Shown here: positions 49,318-58,462 of the stretch, one piece after another
How positions within the stretch are numbered: the first letter of the stretch is position 1
How the letters are laid out: every line of letters begins with the position of its first letter
Assembly: GCA_012744435.1 (NCBI GenBank)
Contig: JAAYCA010000009.1
Coordinates: 1-64,000, forward strand
Direction: 5' to 3'
From: Bacteroidales bacterium
GTDB taxonomy: Bacteria; Bacteroidota; Bacteroidia; Bacteroidales; UBA932
DNA length: 64,000 nt
The notes under the pieces: model-generated
Database searches by the model: none
Seen by the model: the letters and a program-made list of their open reading frames with translations, nothing else
Told to the model about the DNA's origin: nothing
Position numbers and translations under genes: made by a program

Positions 49318-51843
49318 CTACCGGAGCGTCGTCGCGTTGATCATTTCAGGCCAGAAGATCGCATTTGCCGTCAGTTTCGAGCTGCCGTACCAGACGGCGC
49401 GGAAACTCGGATCGATCGAAAAGCTGATCGCCCGCCCGGATCCGAGCGCCGTGACGACGGCGACCGGCGTACCCGCCAGCATTCCCTGCAGGCGCGGCAG
49501 CAGATTGCCGGAGAGCAGGACCGGATCGGAATGGACGAGGGGCGTACGCAGGCGGTTCTCCAGGGGTTCGAACATGATCGCATTGTTCTTGAAGACCGGC
49601 AGGCGGCTCTCTTTGTAGCCCCAGCACAGCGGATGCGAAGGATCGATGCCGGCTTCCAGGATGACGCCGGGGATGCTCTGGGCGCGGACCGCGGAGGCGA
49701 CCTGCGAATACGGGATGTCCGTGTTGAGTTTCTGCGACTTGGTCTTCAGGCCGTCCAAGCCCATCCTGCGGAGGAACTGGTGGCCCTGTTCCAGCGTGAC
49801 CAGGGTGCCGCCGCGCTCGACCCAGGAGCGGACTTTCGCCAGGGCGGATGCGCTCATCGAGGCATGGCCGGAGGTCACGAAAATGACGTTGTAGCGGTCC
49901 AGGTCGAGCCCCGCAATGCCCTCGGAGGGCAGGATGCTAAGCGGCATCAGGTAATGCTGGTCCATCAGATGCCACAGATCGCCGACAGGCACGGAAGCGG
50001 CTTCATAGCTGCCGATCACGGCGACGCGCGGCAGACGTGCTCTCAGGAAATTCGCACTGCCCAGGTTGTGCCCCGCGGTGAATCCGCTGTCCAGCGCGTA
50101 CACATCGACCATGTCCTCGCGGGCGATGGTCTGCATCAGGCGGTGGATCTCCTCCTGCGGCAGGGACTGGTAGGCCGCCCCGAGGGGAACGATGACACTG
50201 CCCCGGGAGAAGTGCTTCTTGCCGTCGGTGAAACCGTCCTGGGACACTTTGGCGAAGACGCCCTGCGAGAGCAGGCGGTAGAGGGCGCGCGGCGCGTAGA
50301 ACCCGTTCCATTCGAAGGCGTAGGCGAAAGAGGCGCGGCTGTAGGCGCCGGCCGGCTGCGGATCCGAGAAGTGGAACTCTTCTCCCTGCGACGCCGTGCT
50401 GACCTTGGCATAGGGGAGGTTGAAGGCCATCGGCATCGTCCAGCCGGTGATGTCGTAAGACAGGCTGTCGGCATAGCTCTCGCGGATCTCGAAGAGGGCT
50501 TCGACCATCCTGTGGCGGGCCTGGCGGACCGGCACGACAAAGGCGGAATCCGGCACGAATGTGCGGCCGTCGGCCGTCACCGTGCGCCCGAGCCTGTAGA
50601 TTTTCACCCCGTTGCGGGACACCGTCTCGGCCAGGCGGACGGTCGAGGCGAGGTCCTCCGAGGAGCCGAAGACGTAGTAGCCGGAGCCTTCCCTGGAGGT
50701 CTCGCGGTAGTAACGCTTCTGATAGTCAAGCAGTTCCTCGCGCATGTCCGTCGCACCCTGGAGGGTGGCGAGCTCGGTCGTCAGCTGGTTGTGGATGGAC
50801 ATCGGGAAGGAGAGGAGACCGTTCACGGTGTTGCGGAGGAAGCCCCTCGAGCTCTGTTCCTCCCAGAGGAGCGCGATGCCCCCGAAGAAATCGAGATACT
50901 CGCGCCCGCGCCCGGGATAATAATCGTCATACACCTCGCCGGAGAAATACATCAGTCCCTGGCGGTCGAAGGCCGGCGCATAGTAGTCGCTGGCCAGGCG
51001 GCGGATAAAGGCCTGACACTCGTCCGGGATCAGGGGATGGACGCGGGTCGGCTCGCCCGGCGAGAAATGGTAGTTCGCGTCGGAACCCTGCTCGTGGGCG
51101 CAGGTGTAGATGTTCGGTTTCCAGTCAAGCATCGCCACGGCGCGGTACCGGGACTCGGGTTGCGTCTGGTTGATCCAGTCGCGGTTGAGGTCGAACCAGT
51201 AGTGGTTGGAACGGCCGCCCGGCCAGGTCTCGGTATGCTCCATCTCCTGCTCGTCGGGATTGGGCACGGCGCCCCGGTGGGAATTGACCCATTCGGCGAA
51301 GCGGCCGATGCCGTCGGGATTGATCATCGGGTCGATCAGGACGATGTTGTTCTCCAGCACCTTCTGGGTATAGGGCGTGCGCGCCGCGGCCAGGTGGTAG
51401 GCCAGCAGGAGCGAGGCGTTGAATCCGCTGGTCTCGTTGCCGTGGATGGTGTTGCCGAACCAGTTGAAGACCGGACCGTCGGTCTTGCCGTCGGCGGAAG
51501 GGTCGCTCAGCTTGTCATGCTCCGCCTTGATGCGGTCGATGTCGCGGATGTTCTGCTCCGTGGAGATGATGAGCAGATACAGCGGCCGGCGCTCGTGTGT
51601 CCATCCGTACTGGCGGAGCAGGACGCGGTCCGAAGCCTCCGCAAGGGCTTTGATATAGGCAACTCCCTGCTCGGGCAGGGTCTGATATTCGCCGATCTCG
51701 AAGCCGAGCACGGATGCCGGCGTCGGGATGGCCTTGTTGTAGTTGCAGGTGTCCGGGAGGAAATAATCCAGGGAGACCGGAGCCTGTGCGCGGAGGGATA
51801 CCAGCGCCAGAAGCCCTGCAAGGACGGAGAGGATCTTTTTCAT
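49318..51843 (-). CDS. Secreted M14-family zinc carboxypeptidase
   Basis: An 841-residue protein. Signal peptide residues 1-20 (ending LRAQ). The M14 peptidase domain carries the zinc ligands HxxE in NTIHGNETSG (H134, E137), DPMINPDGIGRF, DLNRDWINQTQPE and a later His in AHEQGSDANYH. The C-terminal 350 residues include a Rossmann-like region with PRVAVIGSYEA and YNVIFVTSGHASM, GTLVTLEQGHQF, a glutamine-amidotransferase-like domain common in the long Bacteroidota M14 proteins. It should release C-terminal residues from peptides outside the cytoplasm. The start overlaps the cyanophycinase-like gene's stop by four bases, placing it in the SusCD operon. Confidence 0.88.
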   Translation of the reverse strand: MKKILSVLAGLLALVSLRAQAPVSLDYFLPDTCNYNKAIPTPASVLGFEIGEYQTLPEQGVAYIKALAEASDRVLLRQYGWTHERRPLYLLIISTEQNIRDIDRIKAEHDKLSDPSADGKTDGPVFNWFGNTIHGNETSGFNASLLLAYHLAAARTPYTQKVLENNIVLIDPMINPDGIGRFAEWVNSHRGAVPNPDEQEMEHTETWPGGRSNHYWFDLNRDWINQTQPESRYRAVAMLDWKPNIYTCAHEQGSDANYHFSPGEPTRVHPLIPDECQAFIRRLASDYYAPAFDRQGLMYFSGEVYDDYYPGRGREYLDFFGGIALLWEEQSSRGFLRNTVNGLLSFPMSIHNQLTTELATLQGATDMREELLDYQKRYYRETSREGSGYYVFGSSEDLASTVRLAETVSRNGVKIYRLGRTVTADGRTFVPDSAFVVPVRQARHRMVEALFEIRESYADSLSYDITGWTMPMAFNLPYAKVSTASQGEEFHFSDPQPAGAYSRASFAYAFEWNGFYAPRALYRLLSQGVFAKVSQDGFTDGKKHFSRGSVIVPLGAAYQSLPQEEIHRLMQTIAREDMVDVYALDSGFTAGHNLGSANFLRARLPRVAVIGSYEAASVPVGDLWHLMDQHYLMPLSILPSEGIAGLDLDRYNVIFVTSGHASMSASALAKVRSWVERGGTLVTLEQGHQFLRRMGLDGLKTKSQKLNTDIPYSQVASAVRAQSIPGVILEAGIDPSHPLCWGYKESRLPVFKNNAIMFEPLENRLRTPLVHSDPVLLSGNLLPRLQGMLAGTPVAVVTALGSGRAISFSIDPSFRAVWYGSSKLTANAIFWPEMINATTLR

Positions 51844-52664
51844 TGGGTGATGGGTTTATGTTCGTGCAAGTCGTAACGCTGGCCGGGGCGGAGGAAGAAG
51901 AACTTCTCGCGGCCGGCCTGGTGGACGGCGACGTAGGATTCTCCGATGACCTCGAATTCGTCGCCCCTGACCACGATGGCGGTGGATTCATCGATGCCGA
52001 TGCCGATAAATTCCGGAGCCGCCTTGATGAAGGCGTCCAGGTCGTGCTGGCGGTTGCGTACCAGGATGTGCTGGTCGATCGCGGAGAGCTTCAGGAAGCC
52101 CAGGCCCTGGGTATGGTCGCCGATCAGGTGCTGTGCGCCCCGGGTGTCGCCGCGCCACAGCAGCGACCCCTGGATGCTCGCGCCCGCGGAGGAACCGGCG
52201 ATCACGCCGCCCCGCCCCAGAAGCGCAAAGCACTCGCGGTGGACTTTGGTGTTGAGATAGACTTCCGAGATGCGCCATTGGCGGCCGCCGGTGAAATAGA
52301 TCCCGGTCGCGCGGCGCAGTTCGGCGAGGTTCCTGTCGTCATTGGCCTCGTCGATGGTCGAAAGATGGAGGCGGCTGACGCGGTCTGCTCCGAGACGTGC
52401 GGACAGCGTCTCGATGGCGGTCGAGTGGAAGTCGTCCGTGCCGGAAGCGTTCGTGATCACGACGATGCGGGCGTCCTTGCCGCCGGCGAGTTCGATGAAG
52501 CGGTCCCAGATCCCGTCGGTCACGGTGCCGCCGCCGATGATGACCAGGGCGCCGTGTTCAGGGCCGTGGCGGGTCACCGACAGGTCCACGGCCGTCGGAT
52601 TCTGTGCGAAAAGGCCGGCGCAGAGCAGCAGCAGGCCCGTGAGGATGCAAGTCAATTTGCGCAT
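51840..52664 (-). CDS. Secreted cyanophycinase-like serine peptidase (family S51)
   Basis: A 274-residue protein with a signal peptide (residues 1-20, ending LFAQ). The S51 fold is clear: ALVIIGGGTVTDGI, DARIVVITNASG, GIYFTGGRQWR, the catalytic serine in AGSSAGAS (S159), then the family region AIDQHILVRNRQHDLDAF, GIGIDESTAIVV and VIGESYVAVH. The DQH...R.R and GIGIDEsTA segments fit cyanophycinases (CphB) better than the shorter dipeptidase E group. Cyanophycinase cuts multi-arginyl poly-aspartate to beta-Asp-Arg dipeptides. Secretion with a SusCD pair suggests external peptide-like polymer breakdown. Substrate not proven. Confidence 0.85.
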   Translation of the reverse strand: MRKLTCILTGLLLLCAGLFAQNPTAVDLSVTRHGPEHGALVIIGGGTVTDGIWDRFIELAGGKDARIVVITNASGTDDFHSTAIETLSARLGADRVSRLHLSTIDEANDDRNLAELRRATGIYFTGGRQWRISEVYLNTKVHRECFALLGRGGVIAGSSAGASIQGSLLWRGDTRGAQHLIGDHTQGLGFLKLSAIDQHILVRNRQHDLDAFIKAAPEFIGIGIDESTAIVVRGDEFEVIGESYVAVHQAGREKFFFLRPGQRYDLHEHKPITQ

Positions 52665-52674
52665 ATGGAAGGGT

Positions 52675-54006
52675 TTAATAGCCGGGGTTCTGATCGAGGT
52701 CCTCGTCGGCGAGGTCCGCGTTGTTCGGGATGGGCAGTACCCAGTAGTCGGGATTGGTGAAGGCGCTGTCGTGGGCACCGAACACTTCCGCGGCCCGTCC
52801 GGTGCGGACGATGTCGTTGAAGCGGTGGGCGTCGAACGCCAGTTCGTAGCGGCGCTCGGTCTCGACCTGCAGCAGCAGCGCGGCCGGATCGCTCAGGTCC
52901 AGCTCGTCCAGGCCGGCGCGGCGGCGGATCACGTTCAGGTCTTCGCAGGCCCCGGCCGCATCCGGCACGGCCTTGTGAAGCAAGGCTTCCGCGCGGATCA
53001 GATACTGTTCGGCCAGGCGGAGGACCGGGATCGAACTCGATCCGTCCTGCTTGGCGTATTCGGCGATGGCATAGACGCCGTCGCCTTTGTCATAGATCAG
53101 CTGGGCGCGCTTTCCTCCCTTCGCGGGGTCCAGAAGCTCGTTGACGAACTCCGGCTCAGGGATGTAGTCCAGGCGTCCGCCCTTGTCCGAGGGCAGGTAG
53201 TAGGTGAAGAACGGCAGGCGGTCGGCGCTGCTGAAGACCAGCTCGAAGACCGATTCGCCGCTCAGGGCGTTCTCGAAGAAACCGGACACTTCCGGGGTCA
53301 GGGCGAAGCGCCCGCTGCCGATCACGCGGCCGGCGTAGTCGGCGGCTTCCTCCCATTCCTCCAGGTACAGGCACACCCTTGCCTTGAGGGCGTACGCCGC
53401 CCAGAGCGAGGCCTTCGCCGCGGAGGAGAAACTCTCGTCAAACAAGGCCTCCGCCTGGCTCAGGTCGGCTTTTACCTGCTTCAGTACGTCCTCGTAGCTG
53501 CTCTTCTTGACGCCTTCTCCGTTGTCCGGGGATTCGGAGGGTTCCAGGATCAGCTGGACCCCGCCGTAGGTGCGGGCCAGGTCGAAATAGGCAAGCGCAC
53601 GCAGGAAATAGGCCTGCGCGAGGAGGTTGTCCTTGAGCACCGTGTCGCCGGACACGGCGGGGAGGTATTTGATGACCGTATTGGCCTGGTTGATGCCGTT
53701 GTAGTAGTCGGCGAAGCCGCCGCCGGAGGTCGGGTCCCAGCCGGCCGTGCCGGCGGCCTTGAACTGGGGGATGACGACGGCCTGGCTGGAGAAGAGGACG
53801 ACGTTGTCGGCGGCGTAGTTCAGCGTGACGACCGCGCGGCTCTCGAAGGTCTGGGCAGCATCGTACACGCCGACCAGGGCGACCTGGGCGGCCTTCAGGC
53901 TGTTGATCACGCCGTCGGCGGGAATGGTGTCAAGCGGCGTGTGGTCCAGACAGGAAGTGGCGGCGAGAATGCCGCAGAGCAGTATGGATATGCGATTGAA
54001 TTTCAT
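52675..54006 (-). CDS. SusD/RagB-family surface lipoprotein
   Basis: A 443-residue lipoprotein that holds ligand above the SusC channel. Lipidated cysteine C19 (ILAATSC), followed by LDHTPLDTIP. TPR-like helices include NQANTVIKYLPAV, QAYFLRALAYFDLARTYGGVQLI, KASLWAAYALKARVCLYL, RLAEQYLIRAEALLH, RRRAGLDEL, ETERRYELAFDAHRF. The protein ends DEDLDQNPGY, the standard SusD terminus. The mid-size and neighbours are closer to peptide-uptake RagB than to large glycan SusD, but that is inference. It is 12 bases after susC. Confidence 0.93.
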   Translation of the reverse strand: MKFNRISILLCGILAATSCLDHTPLDTIPADGVINSLKAAQVALVGVYDAAQTFESRAVVTLNYAADNVVLFSSQAVVIPQFKAAGTAGWDPTSGGGFADYYNGINQANTVIKYLPAVSGDTVLKDNLLAQAYFLRALAYFDLARTYGGVQLILEPSESPDNGEGVKKSSYEDVLKQVKADLSQAEALFDESFSSAAKASLWAAYALKARVCLYLEEWEEAADYAGRVIGSGRFALTPEVSGFFENALSGESVFELVFSSADRLPFFTYYLPSDKGGRLDYIPEPEFVNELLDPAKGGKRAQLIYDKGDGVYAIAEYAKQDGSSSIPVLRLAEQYLIRAEALLHKAVPDAAGACEDLNVIRRRAGLDELDLSDPAALLLQVETERRYELAFDAHRFNDIVRTGRAAEVFGAHDSAFTNPDYWVLPIPNNADLADEDLDQNPGY

Positions 54007-54018
54007 GACGACCGACGT

Positions 54019-57000
54019 TTAAAAGGTAATGTTGAGACCGAGGGTCAGGGAACGGGGCTGCGGCGGCATGCCGAAGTCCATGCCCTGGACGAGGCCGTTC
54101 ACGCCGCCCCGGTTGACGTTGACTTCCGGGTCGGGACCCGTGTACTTGGTAAGCAGCAGCAGGTTGCCGCCGGTGATGTTGACGGAAGCCCGCTGGAGGC
54201 CGATTTTCTGGACCAGCCGGGTGGGAATCGTGTAGTTGAGCGTGACGTTCTTCAGGCGGATGAAGGAGCCGTCCTCGACCACGCGGCTGCTCTGTCCCTC
54301 GTAATTGAAGCTGCCGTCCGCATTGGCGGTGCTTTTCGGACGCGGGAGCACGTCGGTGTCGCCGGGATTCTTCCAGTAGTCGACGGAGCTCGCCTGCATC
54401 GAGCGGGTGATGCCGCGCGTGCCGCCGGACTCCAGGAACATGCGGGTGTAGTTGAACACCTTGTTGCCGTACTTGTAGTAGAAGTTCACGTCGAGGCTGA
54501 CGGGACCGAAGCTGAAGGTGTTGCGCAGCAGGCCTTCCACGACCGGCCAGGCATTGCCGACCACTTTCTTGTCGGCGACGGTGATCTTGCCGTCCCCGGA
54601 CGTGTCGTTGTAGATGGCGTCGCCCGTCTGGGGATCCACGCCGAGGTATTCATACACCCACATCGAATAGAGCGGATAGCCTTCGAACAGCTTGAAGGGC
54701 GTGTAGTTGCCGGTCACGTCGGTGGTCAGTTTCTCGATCCGGTTGCGGTTGTGGGCCAGCGTGAAGGTGGTCTTCCAGGAGAAGGATTTCTTCTCGACGT
54801 TGAGCGTGCTCAGGCTGAACTCGACGCCGCGGTTGCTGATCTCGCCGGAGTTGTCCACGATGGACGTGAAGCCGGTCTTCCAGGGCACGGTGCGGGCGAG
54901 CAGCAGGTCGTAGGTGTATTTGTCGTAGTAGTTCAGTTCGACGTCCACCCGCTGCTGCCACAGGGAGGCGTTGAGTCCGACGTTCCACTGGCGGGTCGTC
55001 TCCCATCTGAGGTCGGGATTGCCGAGCTGCTCGGGGGAGAGGCCGGCCTCGCCGTTGTAGTTGGCGCCGCCGCTCCACAGGGCCAGGGAAGAGAAATCAC
55101 CGATGTTCTCGTTGCCGCCCAGACCGATGCTGGCCTTGAGTTTCAGGCTGTTGAACGTCCTTTTCCAGGGGAAGAACGGCTCGTTGGTCACGTTCCAGGC
55201 AACTCCGACCGCCGGGAAGTAACCGAAACGGTTGTTGCGTCCCACGCGGGAAGAACCGTCCGCCCGCAGCGTGAGATCGAGGCTGTAGCGGCTGTCGTAG
55301 GAGAGATTGGCCCCGCCGAAGAAAGACAGCAGCGAGGAGGAGGTCCCGGTCGAGGTGGCGGTCTGGTTCGCGGACGAGATGATCCGGGTCAGCTGGTCGC
55401 TCGGGTAGTCTTTGCCGTTGATGTACGAACTCTGGATGGAGGTGTACTGGAAAGAGGTGCCCAGGAAGGCGGAAAGGGTCAGCTGCGAACGGAAACTGCG
55501 GTAGAAGTTGAGGAGATGCTCGGTGGAGAAGACGTTCGAGGTATTGGCGCCTTCCACGCCGGCGCCGTTGGGCTGTCCGTAGATGAGGTTCGTGTTGTAA
55601 TAGAAGCGTTCGACGTAAACGCTCCGGTCGTTGCTGAAGGAGGACTTCAGGGAGACGCCGTCGGCAATGTCCCAGGTCAGCGCGAGGCTGTTCGTGATGC
55701 GGAGATTATTCGAATTTCCGTCCCAGTTGTCCAGGATGGCCTGGTGGTTGTCGAAGGAGACGGGCTTGTTGTAGGAGCCGTCCTCCTTGAAGACCGGCTG
55801 GAAGGTCGGGGTGTGGAGGGCTGCCTGGAAGAGGCCGGCGGGACCGTCGCCGACGCGCATCAGGCCGCGGTCCGTATAGACCACCGCATTGCTCGAGCTC
55901 AGCTTGAGATGGGGGCGGAGCTGGTGGTCCAGGTTGAAGCGCAGGCTCATGCGCTCGAAATCAATCAGTTTGAGGATGGAATCCTCGTTGGTGTACTCCC
56001 CGCCGATGTAGAAACTCGTCGTCTCGTTGCCGCTCGTCACGGACAGGTTGTAGGTCTGCTGGAGGGCGGGGCGGAAGATGTCGGAGAGGCGGTCCACCGT
56101 GATCTGCTCCTCCGGTGTGCCATAAGCGGGATAACCGCTGACGGCTTCAGATGCCGGGCGGAACGGGCGGAGGGCCGGATCCTTGCCGTCGTTGATCCAG
56201 GCCTGGTTCACGATGCCGGCGTGTTCCGGGCCGGTCACGAGCTCCCAGAGACGGGTGGCCTGGCTGACGCCGACCTGCGCCTTGAAATTCACCTGGGTGC
56301 GCTGGTTGTAACTGCCGCGTTTGGTATTGATGATGATGACGCCGTTGGCGGCACGGGCGCCATAGGCCGCCGTGGCGCTGGCGTCCTTGAGGACCGTGAT
56401 GGACAGGATGTCCTCCGGATTGATGTCCGCCATCGGGTCGATGGCCAGGCCGCCGAGATCGGTGTGCCCGGGATTGTCCGTGCTGACGAACACGCCGTCG
56501 ACAATGTAGATGGGCGTATTGGCCGCGGTGATGGAGGTGGCGCCGCGCAGGCGGACCATCGAGGAGGTGCCGGGGATGCCGGCGTTGCTGGAGACGAGCA
56601 GGCCGGGCACGGCGCCCTGGATCTTGCCGTTGATGTCGGAGGACTGGATGTTCTCCAGGGATTCCGACTGGATGGTATTGACCGCGCTGGTCATCGCGTT
56701 CTTGGTCGTTTTGGCGTAGCCCAGGACGATGACCTCGTCCAGCAGTTCGCCGTCTTCCACGAGCGAGACGACAAGCGGCTCTCCGACGCTGGTCACCGGG
56801 ATGATCTGGGTCTGGTAGCCGATCATGCTGACTTCGATGGAAATCGGCAGCTTCGCGGATATCTCGAGGGAAAATGCACCGTCCAGATCCGCCGCGGTGC
56901 CTGCGGAATGGTCTTCCAGGGCGACGAACGCACCCACCAGCGGGATGCCGCTCTTGGAGTCGATGATCCGCCCCTGGAGAAGGACATTCTCGGCGGCAGC

Positions 57001-57063
57001 GGCCGGAAGCCAGGCGGCGAAAGTCAGGAATACAAGGAGGAAAAGGCTAAGTTTCTTACACAT
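54019..57063 (-). CDS. SusC/RagA-family TonB-dependent outer membrane transporter
   Basis: A 1014-residue importer. Signal peptide about residues 1-24 (ending AAAA-E), then a carboxypeptidase-regulatory-like domain (LLQGRIIDSKSGIPLVGAFVAL), a TonB-box/linker region, the plug (GKIQGAVPGLLVSSNAG, VRLRGATSI, PIYIVDGVF, then the SVLKDASATAAYGARAANGVIII-type segment with ITVLKDAS and AYGARAANG), and a 22-strand barrel to the end (NLTLGLNITF-like QPRSLTLGLNITF). It imports bulky ligands with energy from TonB/ExbBD, closed by the SusD lid. It lies 15 bases after the symporter gene. Confidence 0.95.
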   Translation of the reverse strand: MCKKLSLFLLVFLTFAAWLPAAAAENVLLQGRIIDSKSGIPLVGAFVALEDHSAGTAADLDGAFSLEISAKLPISIEVSMIGYQTQIIPVTSVGEPLVVSLVEDGELLDEVIVLGYAKTTKNAMTSAVNTIQSESLENIQSSDINGKIQGAVPGLLVSSNAGIPGTSSMVRLRGATSITAANTPIYIVDGVFVSTDNPGHTDLGGLAIDPMADINPEDILSITVLKDASATAAYGARAANGVIIINTKRGSYNQRTQVNFKAQVGVSQATRLWELVTGPEHAGIVNQAWINDGKDPALRPFRPASEAVSGYPAYGTPEEQITVDRLSDIFRPALQQTYNLSVTSGNETTSFYIGGEYTNEDSILKLIDFERMSLRFNLDHQLRPHLKLSSSNAVVYTDRGLMRVGDGPAGLFQAALHTPTFQPVFKEDGSYNKPVSFDNHQAILDNWDGNSNNLRITNSLALTWDIADGVSLKSSFSNDRSVYVERFYYNTNLIYGQPNGAGVEGANTSNVFSTEHLLNFYRSFRSQLTLSAFLGTSFQYTSIQSSYINGKDYPSDQLTRIISSANQTATSTGTSSSLLSFFGGANLSYDSRYSLDLTLRADGSSRVGRNNRFGYFPAVGVAWNVTNEPFFPWKRTFNSLKLKASIGLGGNENIGDFSSLALWSGGANYNGEAGLSPEQLGNPDLRWETTRQWNVGLNASLWQQRVDVELNYYDKYTYDLLLARTVPWKTGFTSIVDNSGEISNRGVEFSLSTLNVEKKSFSWKTTFTLAHNRNRIEKLTTDVTGNYTPFKLFEGYPLYSMWVYEYLGVDPQTGDAIYNDTSGDGKITVADKKVVGNAWPVVEGLLRNTFSFGPVSLDVNFYYKYGNKVFNYTRMFLESGGTRGITRSMQASSVDYWKNPGDTDVLPRPKSTANADGSFNYEGQSSRVVEDGSFIRLKNVTLNYTIPTRLVQKIGLQRASVNITGGNLLLLTKYTGPDPEVNVNRGGVNGLVQGMDFGMPPQPRSLTLGLNITF

Positions 57064-57078
57064 GGAAGTCCAGTTGAG

Positions 57079-58296
57079 CTAAACGTCTATCGTTAATTCT
57101 TCTTTTTCGGATTTTGCCACGAGGACGGCAATGCAAGTGTCGCCGTACACATTCACGGCGGTGCGGCACATGTCCAGGATACGGTCTACGCCGATGACCA
57201 GACCGATGCCCTCGACCGGCAGGCCGACGGCGCTGAGGATGATCGCCATCATCACCATGGCCGACATCGGGATGCCGGCGGAGCCGATGGCGCAGATCAG
57301 TGACAGGAAGCTGACCGTGACCATCTGCACGAGGGTCAGCTCGATGCCGTACACCTGGGCGATGAAGATGACGGCCACGCACTCGAGCAGCGCGGCGCCG
57401 TTCATGTTGACGGTCGCCCCGAGCGAGATCACGAAGTCGGCGATCCGGCGCGACACGCCGTCTTTCTTCTCCACGGCGTCCAGCGTCAGGGGGATCGTCG
57501 CGCCGGAGGAGGCGGTCGAGAAAGCGGTCACCATCGGCAGGGACATGTTCCGCAGATGGGCCCAGGGGCGGACTTTGCCGACCAGCCGCAGCAGGAGCGG
57601 CAGCGTGACCAGCGAATGGATCAACAGCCCGGCGGCGACGGTGAGGACGTACAGGAGCATGTTCCGCAGCATCAGCAGCACATTGTCTATCGTTGCGAAC
57701 TGCCCTGCGACGATGGCGAAGATCCCGAAAGGAGCGAGGGAGATCACGACGCGCGTGACTTTCATCGTTAGTTCATATCCGGCGCGCATCAGGTCGGTGA
57801 CCACCCCCCTGGATTTCTCGTTCAGGCTGGGCACGGCGATGCCGATGACCAGGGCGAGGAAGATGATCGGGATCGTATTGTTATGCGCAAGGGCATAGAA
57901 AATATTCGACGGGATGAAACCGGACACGATGTCCTGGACCGTCGTGGAGGTGACCAGGTCGGGAACTTCCCCCGGTGCGACCGTGATGCCCCGGCCGGGT
58001 TGGATCAGGCGGACCAGCAACAGGCCCGTCACGATCGCAAGAAGCATGGTCAGGACATACCAGAAGATCGTCTTCATGCCGATGCGCTTGAGTCCGCCGG
58101 AGCCTCCGGCCCGGATATCCACGACGCTGAGCGACACCGAGAACAGGATGATCGGCACGATCAGCATGCACAGGGCATTCATGAACAGGGTCCCGATCCA
58201 GGAATAATACCGGGTGCTTTCCGGCAGGAAGGTTCCTGCGAGAATACCCAGTACGAGCGCAATGAGGATTTGCAGGTAAAGAGGGAATCTCTTCAT
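57079..58296 (-). CDS. Dicarboxylate/amino acid:cation symporter (GltP/DctA-like)
   Basis: A 405-residue inner-membrane carrier. The glutamate-transporter signatures are present: HP1 STASSGATIPLTL near residue 268 and LGATVNMNGAALLECVAVIF near 305 (the NMDGT-like cation site, here NMNGA), plus IPMSAMVMMAIIL and a basic/acidic GVDRILDMCRTAVNVYGD helix that binds the amino-acid side of the substrate in GltPh (the Arg/Asp pair is kept). So acidic amino acids such as aspartate are plausible, which would fit an aspartate-polymer locus. Start MKRFPLYLQ at 58296. It is the first gene of the SusC operon. Confidence 0.9.
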   Translation of the reverse strand: MKRFPLYLQILIALVLGILAGTFLPESTRYYSWIGTLFMNALCMLIVPIILFSVSLSVVDIRAGGSGGLKRIGMKTIFWYVLTMLLAIVTGLLLVRLIQPGRGITVAPGEVPDLVTSTTVQDIVSGFIPSNIFYALAHNNTIPIIFLALVIGIAVPSLNEKSRGVVTDLMRAGYELTMKVTRVVISLAPFGIFAIVAGQFATIDNVLLMLRNMLLYVLTVAAGLLIHSLVTLPLLLRLVGKVRPWAHLRNMSLPMVTAFSTASSGATIPLTLDAVEKKDGVSRRIADFVISLGATVNMNGAALLECVAVIFIAQVYGIELTLVQMVTVSFLSLICAIGSAGIPMSAMVMMAIILSAVGLPVEGIGLVIGVDRILDMCRTAVNVYGDTCIAVLVAKSEKEELTIDV

Positions 58297-58316
58297 ATAC
58301 ACGTCTTTGTTGCATG

Positions 58317-58324
58317 CAAAGGTA
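58317..58324 (-). promoter_or_regulatory. Promoter -7 box of the symporter-susCD-peptidase operon
   Basis: Minus strand TACCTTTG exact match, 20 bases before the start codon. Confidence 0.6.
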
Positions 58325-58462
58325 CATATGCGTGCGCGAACGGGCGGGAAAAACCATCCTTTTTATTGGTAATTCCGTACAGAATTTCTTTTTTTTGCCC
58401 GGCGGGATTTGTAATCGAGTCCCATTTTTTGTAAATTCGTCCGGAATTGTGTTTTCATCCGG

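Noticed and set aside
56570..56600. CGGGCACG-like sequence resembling the RAYT repeat arm
   Set aside because: Single half-arm within SusC coding sequence with no partner arm; chance match in GC-rich DNA.
52342..57096. A 1584-codon open frame on the plus strand opposite SusC/SusD
   Set aside because: Pure shadow of the SusC/SusD codons, with repetitive low-complexity V/D/E/G/H composition and no promoter or start signal.
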